Source of the DNA: Saccoglossus kowalevskii
Lineage: Eukaryota; Hemichordata; Enteropneusta; Harrimaniidae
NCBI RefSeq assembly: GCF_000003605.2
Contig: NW_003133369.1
Location: 99,458-126,983 of the forward strand
Direction of reading: 5' to 3'
DNA: 27,526 nucleotides
Positions 23,120 to 27,526 of the stretch are shown in pieces. The notes below the pieces were generated by a model. The model saw nothing but the letters and a program-made list of their open reading frames with translations. It was not told the DNA's origin and did not search any database. The position numbers were made by a program, and so were the translations under genes. The first letter of the stretch is position 1; each line of letters starts with the position of its first letter.

Positions 23120-23405
23120 TTATACGCACAATATTTACAAAATATTTGCTAAAAATAACTATTTAATACGTAAATGGTTCGTTTACAGATAATCAAAAAT
23201 CTGTAATCAGCGAAACAAGAGCCTTACACGTACAATTTGTTGGACAAAAATTTGCCAGTATATTCACCTTTTAAGTCGTATATATAAGGACATAAAACAT
23301 TTGCCAAAAATAACAATATTTAATTAGTAAATGGTTTGTTTCGCCAATGAGATAATCAAAAATCTGTAATCGGCGAAGAAAGTGTCCAACACATACAATA
23401 TTTCG
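23120..23405. repeat. Diverged tandem duplication, two units of about 130 bp
   Basis: Unit 1 (about 23120-23245) and unit 2 (about 23280-23405) share, in order, TTGCTAAAAATAA / TTGCCAAAAATAA, GTAAATGGTTCGTTT / GTAAATGGTTTGTTT, GATAATCAAAAATCTGTAAT, CAGCGAA / CGGCGAA and ACGTACAAT / ACATACAAT. Function unknown. Confidence 0.75.
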
Positions 23406-23719
23406 ACATGTATGTATTGTACGTCAGGCTCATAATTTACCAGTCAATTACTCCGTATTATCATCCATCCTTCATTGGGATTATAAAACGTTATTTGGCA
23501 GTTGTGTGCTAAAAATAAAAAAAGTACCTCCATGATAGTACGTACTGTGTTGATAGGGACATACTCGATTACCCATGTGCATGACACGCAGTCTATGTAC
23601 ACAGCGCTGCAACGAAACTGGCGTTGTCTATCTTCATTAACAGCCTGGGAATAATTTGATTTTTGTTGTTTTTAAGCTGTTGTTAACAAAACTCATAAAA
23701 AAACACACAGTCATTGAAC
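23406..23719. other. Intergenic stretch: nothing assigned
   Basis: No gene or shared repeat seen. Confidence 0.5.
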
Positions 23720-23721
23720 TA

Positions 23722-23911
23722 CTGTAAAACATGTTGAAAAAGCGACATGCATTTTAAATGACGTAATAGCGAAATGCTGATTTAGCGAATCTCCAAGCCT
23801 TGACTATTTTGAATTTATAATAAAGTCATTAGCAACATCTTGAATTAGCGAATCAGTTCTCTCGCTAAATTCGCTAAAAAGACATGCTCGCATAAAAGAC
23901 ACGTTTTACAG
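23722..23911. mobile_element. Family C MITE (TA-flanked, 190 bp)
   Basis: Left CTGTAAAACATGTTGAAAAA GCGACATGC and right GCATGCTCGC-type sequence then AAAAGACACGTTTTACAG are imperfect inverted repeats; TA at 23720-23721 and 23912-23913. The interior has several AGCGAAT blocks in both orientations. The tips match families A and B; the body does not. Confidence 0.75.
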
Positions 23912-24041
23912 TACTTTTCAAACAGCACTGGACTATTCACACAATGTTCATGCTGATTGTAGCTATTAACATGTACGAGTATAAATTTCACTTTATCAGA
24001 TGACGAATTAAAAGCATTATGGACGTATGTTTGTGAAAGCA

Positions 24042-24250
24042 TTTATTTATTTATTTGTTGTATCTTTTTACATCAGGGGCCCACTAACAAGTAGTGAGGA
24101 GCTGCAATAAAATTATTGGAAAAAGGACATACTATATAAACGCAAAAAGAAATGGACAATTTAAAACTTAAAGGAAGTGCAAAAATAAAACTATACATGA
24201 AATAAATGTAATCTACATAATCTTTTCTATAATCCATGGCATCAATAAGA
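24042..24250 (-). mobile_element. Possible 3' tail of a non-LTR retrotransposon
   Basis: On the minus strand, GTTAGTGGGCCCCTGATGTA leads to a tail with repeated AAAT units (ATTTATTTATTT at 24042-24053 on the plus strand). A short simple repeat at the 3' end is typical of some LINEs. No coding part is recognisable. Confidence 0.35.
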
Positions 24251-24261
24251 AATCTTGGAAA

Positions 24262-24441
24262 GAGTTCCTTTTGTACGCCCAATCCCTAATCCTAACCCAT
24301 ATTCCTACCCTCCAGCACTCCCCATTTAATTGTTCATGCCCCTCCTAAGGACATATATAGTTATCTAGAGGGGGCATATACAAATGAATTGGGTAACTGG
24401 TAGTGAGTGATAGAGTTAGGGATGGGGTACAAAAGGAACTC
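24262..24441. repeat. Foldback element with GAGTTCCTTTTGTAC arms
   Basis: GAGTTCCTTTTGTAC (24262-24276) is exactly inverted at 24427-24441. The match continues inward with CCCAATCCCTAA against TTAGGGATGGG, one base offset. About 180 bp overall, non-coding; likely a MITE. Confidence 0.7.
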
Positions 24442-24533
24442 TATCAATTTCTTCACATATCCCATAAGTGTAATGCTATCGCCTAAAAGGAAACATAATA
24501 ATGCTTCTCCCTTCGTAATATCTTCGTGAAGAT

Positions 24534-25060
24534 TTGCTTCACCATTTTTACATCTTGAAAGATGCAGACCTCTTTAAAACATCGCAGCTATCACATCAAA
24601 ATATTAAGGAAATTAGCAGCACTATTAAACAACAATACATAACATACTGGAGAGAGAATATGATAAGTGAAAAAACAAAACTGAGAACATACATTAAATT
24701 TAAAATGAATTACAATCTGGAAAATTACATTAATGTTTTGGATAATAATCAAAGAATATCAATGGCTAGATTCAGAACAAGTAGTCACAATCTAGCCATT
24801 GAAAAAAGGCAGACATACCAATCCAAAAACCCCATTAGAAAATAGAATTTGTAAACAATGCCCATTACAGGAAGTTGATATCAAACAGATAGAAATGATT
24901 TTATTTCCAATATTTTATTCCCCAAAGAAATCATTACCAACCTGCAAAAATTCACATTTAATGAAAAGTAATGACAGAAATATAATAAAACTTTTAGGGG
25001 AATTTTTACATAAATCATTTATTTTAAGAAATGAGCTTTCTTTGGATATAATACCTTGAC
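24534..25060 (+). pseudogene. Frameshifted C-terminus of a non-LTR retrotransposon ORF2
   Basis: The first frame (to about 24805) reads KLRTYIKFKMNYNLENYI and MARFRTSSHNLAIEK; the next frame, from about 24800, continues GRHTNPKTPLENRICKQC and later FLHKSFILRNEL before a stop at 25058. The series LR.Y..FK...ENY, R.S.H.L.IE.GR, R.C..C is the pattern found at the C-terminus of many invertebrate LINE proteins, after the reverse transcriptase. The usual EDE.HFL..C segment is degraded. The reverse transcriptase is absent, so it is a 5'-truncated dead copy. The clade cannot be told. Confidence 0.65.
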
Positions 25061-25189
25061 TCTTTTTTTTATATTTTTTCACGTTATCATACTTTGATAT
25101 TATTTCAATCACTTATATTTTTATTACTGTAAACCAATAGAACATTTGTACTTCTAAGGATGCAATAAAGTTATTATTATTATTATTAG
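25061..25189 (+). mobile_element. 3' UTR and (TTA)n tail of the LINE relic
   Basis: Follows the relic stop codon; ends GCAATAAAG (near 25163) then about five TTA units to 25188. A microsatellite tail after AATAAAG is typical of several invertebrate LINE families. Confidence 0.6.
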
Positions 25190-25555
25190 GATATGACTAA
25201 TATTTATCATCATATTTATCCCTATGTTCTTTGTAGCTTTCACACTCCAGTTCTAGAGTTTCAAATCTTTCTTGCAGCATGCAAATGAGAAAACATGAAT
25301 ACGCGAGTTTTCGTTCATTTGCGTATTCTAGTATGCCCGACAATTGTGACCACGCACCAATGTTATAAACCAGCCAAATTCGGCTGTGGTTCAGGAGCAT
25401 AGTGCAGTGTCACACAGTTCAATGTAAAATGATACCACGTGACCTGCCGTCGCGTAGGCGGCTCTACAATAAATGACAGGGGTGACAGACCAGATACTGA
25501 GACGGGTTGACAATTTATATGACGTTATGTTTTACCTAAAAAAGTTTAGTTATTT
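25190..25555. other. Intergenic stretch with a weak minus-strand exon candidate
   Basis: On the minus strand, 25197-25280 reads LQERFETLELECESYKEH then RDKYDDKY and a stop: helical and charged, unlike most spurious frames here. There is no clear acceptor. No homology recognised. Confidence 0.15.
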
Positions 25556-25573
25556 AATATATATATATATATA
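25555..25573. repeat. (TA)n microsatellite
   Basis: About nine TA units in AT-rich DNA. Confidence 0.9.
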
Positions 25574-26785
25574 AATTGCCACGAAAAATGGAATTGGTAA
25601 GTCATCCTCCTCATAGAGGATTCAGTCAGAGTGAGTCTCAATGCTAAATATTGGATCACCCTCTCTTCAAAGTGGAACGGTCGACTGTTGACCTCAGTTC
25701 CCTATATTTTGCTGGCGACATTTTACCACTGGACCGGACAACTGAGCTAAAATTTCGATGTCGAAATGGACGTGACGAAAACATTTAATACACGGTGTTC
25801 TTGGATAAGGTTTTCTGTGATTCACCAGAGTGCTCTTTGAGCAAAAGGTTTGTGAACATTTTTATGTCATTTTAAGTGTGTCAGTGTCACAAATAATAAT
25901 TCAAATGTACGTAACGTTGTTGACAGATAATTCTCACAGTCGGAGCTACGTCACGATCCCCCAAACGTTGCCAGGACCTACGACAAACAGGAAAAGACAA
26001 TAAATTTTTGGATTAACACCTCTGTTTCCCCCACGTTAACCAAATTTCCCCACGCGAACGAAAAAATCGGTTGTCTTCTGCTGACTACCTGTTCCGGTCC
26101 GTCTGTCTGTGAGAATTTGGCAGAACACGCTTTAGAACACGCTTTTCAAACAACCTAAATATCACGAACATTACAAATATTGACGAAAAATGTGATTATC
26201 TGTCAAGAATGTTGGTATTTGATCATTGCCGAGGTCGAAAAGAAGCCCAATGAAACATGGTTCAAATCAGGTGAAGTCCTCCTATTGTGACTGTTACAAT
26301 GGGCCGAGAATAACAAATTCAACTGTAATATATCAAAACTATTTACATCTAGTGTCAGAAATCTAGAAACTGCGGCTTCCATTGAAATGGTACAATGCAA
26401 CAGAGGGGATGCGGTTTATATTAGAGCATCTACACATGCATTGTATGAGAAATGATGCATTTGTTGTGCTCAATTATTCAAAAATAATGTGATGCAGCTT
26501 CTAATACAGATTTTATGGTACTGGCCATATAAACCACTTTCCCAGAAGTAGTGAGACTGGGGTGCAAAAACACACCTGCTTCTTCATGGCGGCGAATATG
26601 TCAGTTTGTTGATACATGTACATTTTTGTGGCGGCAATTGGTACACCCAGAAGCACAACATGTCTTCACATGTGTAAGTTTACTTTACACCCCAAAACGG
26701 TATTCGTGTGTATGCGAAACGCTGAATCTTCAACTTCCATAGAACATCGCTGTTGCTTTCGTAATTTAAGGTACTGTGCCAAACG
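25574..26785. other. Intergenic stretch: nothing firmly assigned
   Basis: On the minus strand near 25752-25675 the sequence TAGCTCAGTTG then a spacer resembles a tRNA A box, but no B box of quality follows. No gene seen. Confidence 0.45.
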
Positions 26786-26905
26786 ATAATACCGTACTTA
26801 TCCGGGTAAGAGCCCATGCCTGGACAAACGCCCAGCCCCCACTTTTGACACAATAAAGAAGTTGAGGTCATATCCGGGCACACGCCCAGGGCGGTCTTTT
26901 TCTAC
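26786..26905. repeat. Possible GC-rich MITE fragment
   Basis: ACCGTACTTATCCGGGTAAG, then repeated ACAAACGCCCAG and ACACGCCCAGGG with a second TATCCGGGCA. The twofold wording suggests a transposon fragment; ends are not defined. Confidence 0.35.
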
Positions 26906-27526
26906 ACAAAATTAAAAAACTGTGGTTGTATTAACAGTTGACTTTCTTGAAGTCTGTCGTGATACTTATAAAAATTGTTAATTGCGTAAAACAAGGGGTG
27001 AACGCAAAATAGCTGTGACAGCGCTCTGCCTTCAGTGCAGCGCGTTCACCGCTGATTTTTTGTCAGAATCATAACAGTCAGCAAGTCTATAAAAATAAAT
27101 ATTAAAGCAGAAACTGTAGTTCTCTTTTTGAAATATGTCATGGCCCAAAAAAGGGCCGGCCGTTTGGTTTGTGCTTCCTTAGAAACGATTCAAGCAAATC
27201 GTATAAGGAGAGCCGCTAAGCAAGTGTCGCACTCGTTCGGCTTTAGCGTCGTCGACAATGAAAACAATGTTGCAATATTGTAGCAACCCGTACCTGGGAG
27301 AATGGTTGAAATCACGTTATTTTGGCTTTATAAATATTTTGTAGCAGCTTGCGAATCTATAACTGGGACCAGCAATTTTGCAATGTCACGCCGAAGACTG
27401 ACAACTTTTTTACCATCTTTTATCACCGCTATTGCATTTCTGTCATGAAAACTATTCTTCTGTCGTTGGATAAAAAAAAAATTCCTATTTCAAGTCCACC
27501 GCGATATCCATATAGTGAGACATTAA
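26906..27526. other. Right edge: nothing assigned
   Basis: Patches near 27010-27060 and 27200-27260 are CpG-bearing, but no exon, RNA gene or shared repeat is supported. Confidence 0.45.

Noticed and set aside
25675-25752. Minus-strand tRNA or SINE based on TAGCTCAGTTG
   Set aside because: Only the A-box resemblance holds; no convincing B box or cloverleaf.

Overview
This window is animal nuclear DNA. It is AT-rich, with GT-AG introns of about 0.3 to 5 kb, a 411-base run of N (an assembly gap), and dense short non-autonomous transposons, tRNA-derived SINEs and LINE remains. The protein has full metazoan ARP5 character and the repeats resemble those of marine invertebrates (lophotrochozoan or invertebrate deuterostome type). 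I cannot name the species from the sequence.

The only gene I can support fully is on the + strand: actin-related protein 5 (ARP5/ACTR5), the actin-fold subunit of the INO80 nucleosome-remodelling complex. Fourteen exons lie between 52 and 20979. The 5' end (about 45 residues, including the first phosphate-loop motif) is upstream of the window, and the stop codon is at 20977-20979. All exon phases join cleanly, giving 673 residues with no frameshift or internal stop. Exons 1-4 encode the first actin half, exons 5-11 the long charged ARP5-specific insertion, and exons 12-14 the second actin half. Residue numbers below count from the first whole codon in the window (GCT at 54).

The introns hold most of the remaining sequence and are largely built from mobile elements: five copies of a TA-flanked MITE (family A), two of family B and one of family C with similar tips; seven copies of a TTAA-type MITE (family D); one TTAA-flanked piggyBac-like element with an internal 123-bp tandem repeat; two kinds of Helentron-like element (families E and F) that share an unusual end structure; and a tRNA-Met-type SINE. 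One E element sits inside a D element, which defines its ends. Intron 10 (5.07 kb) is the main TE sink and holds the assembly gap.

Downstream of the gene (21.0-27.5 kb) I find no convincing protein-coding gene. There is a second SINE copy, a CpG-rich promoter-like block near 22.8-22.97 kb, a diverged tandem duplication, a family C MITE, a foldback element, a frameshifted non-LTR retrotransposon C-terminus with its (TTA)n tail, and long stretches where I see nothing assignable.
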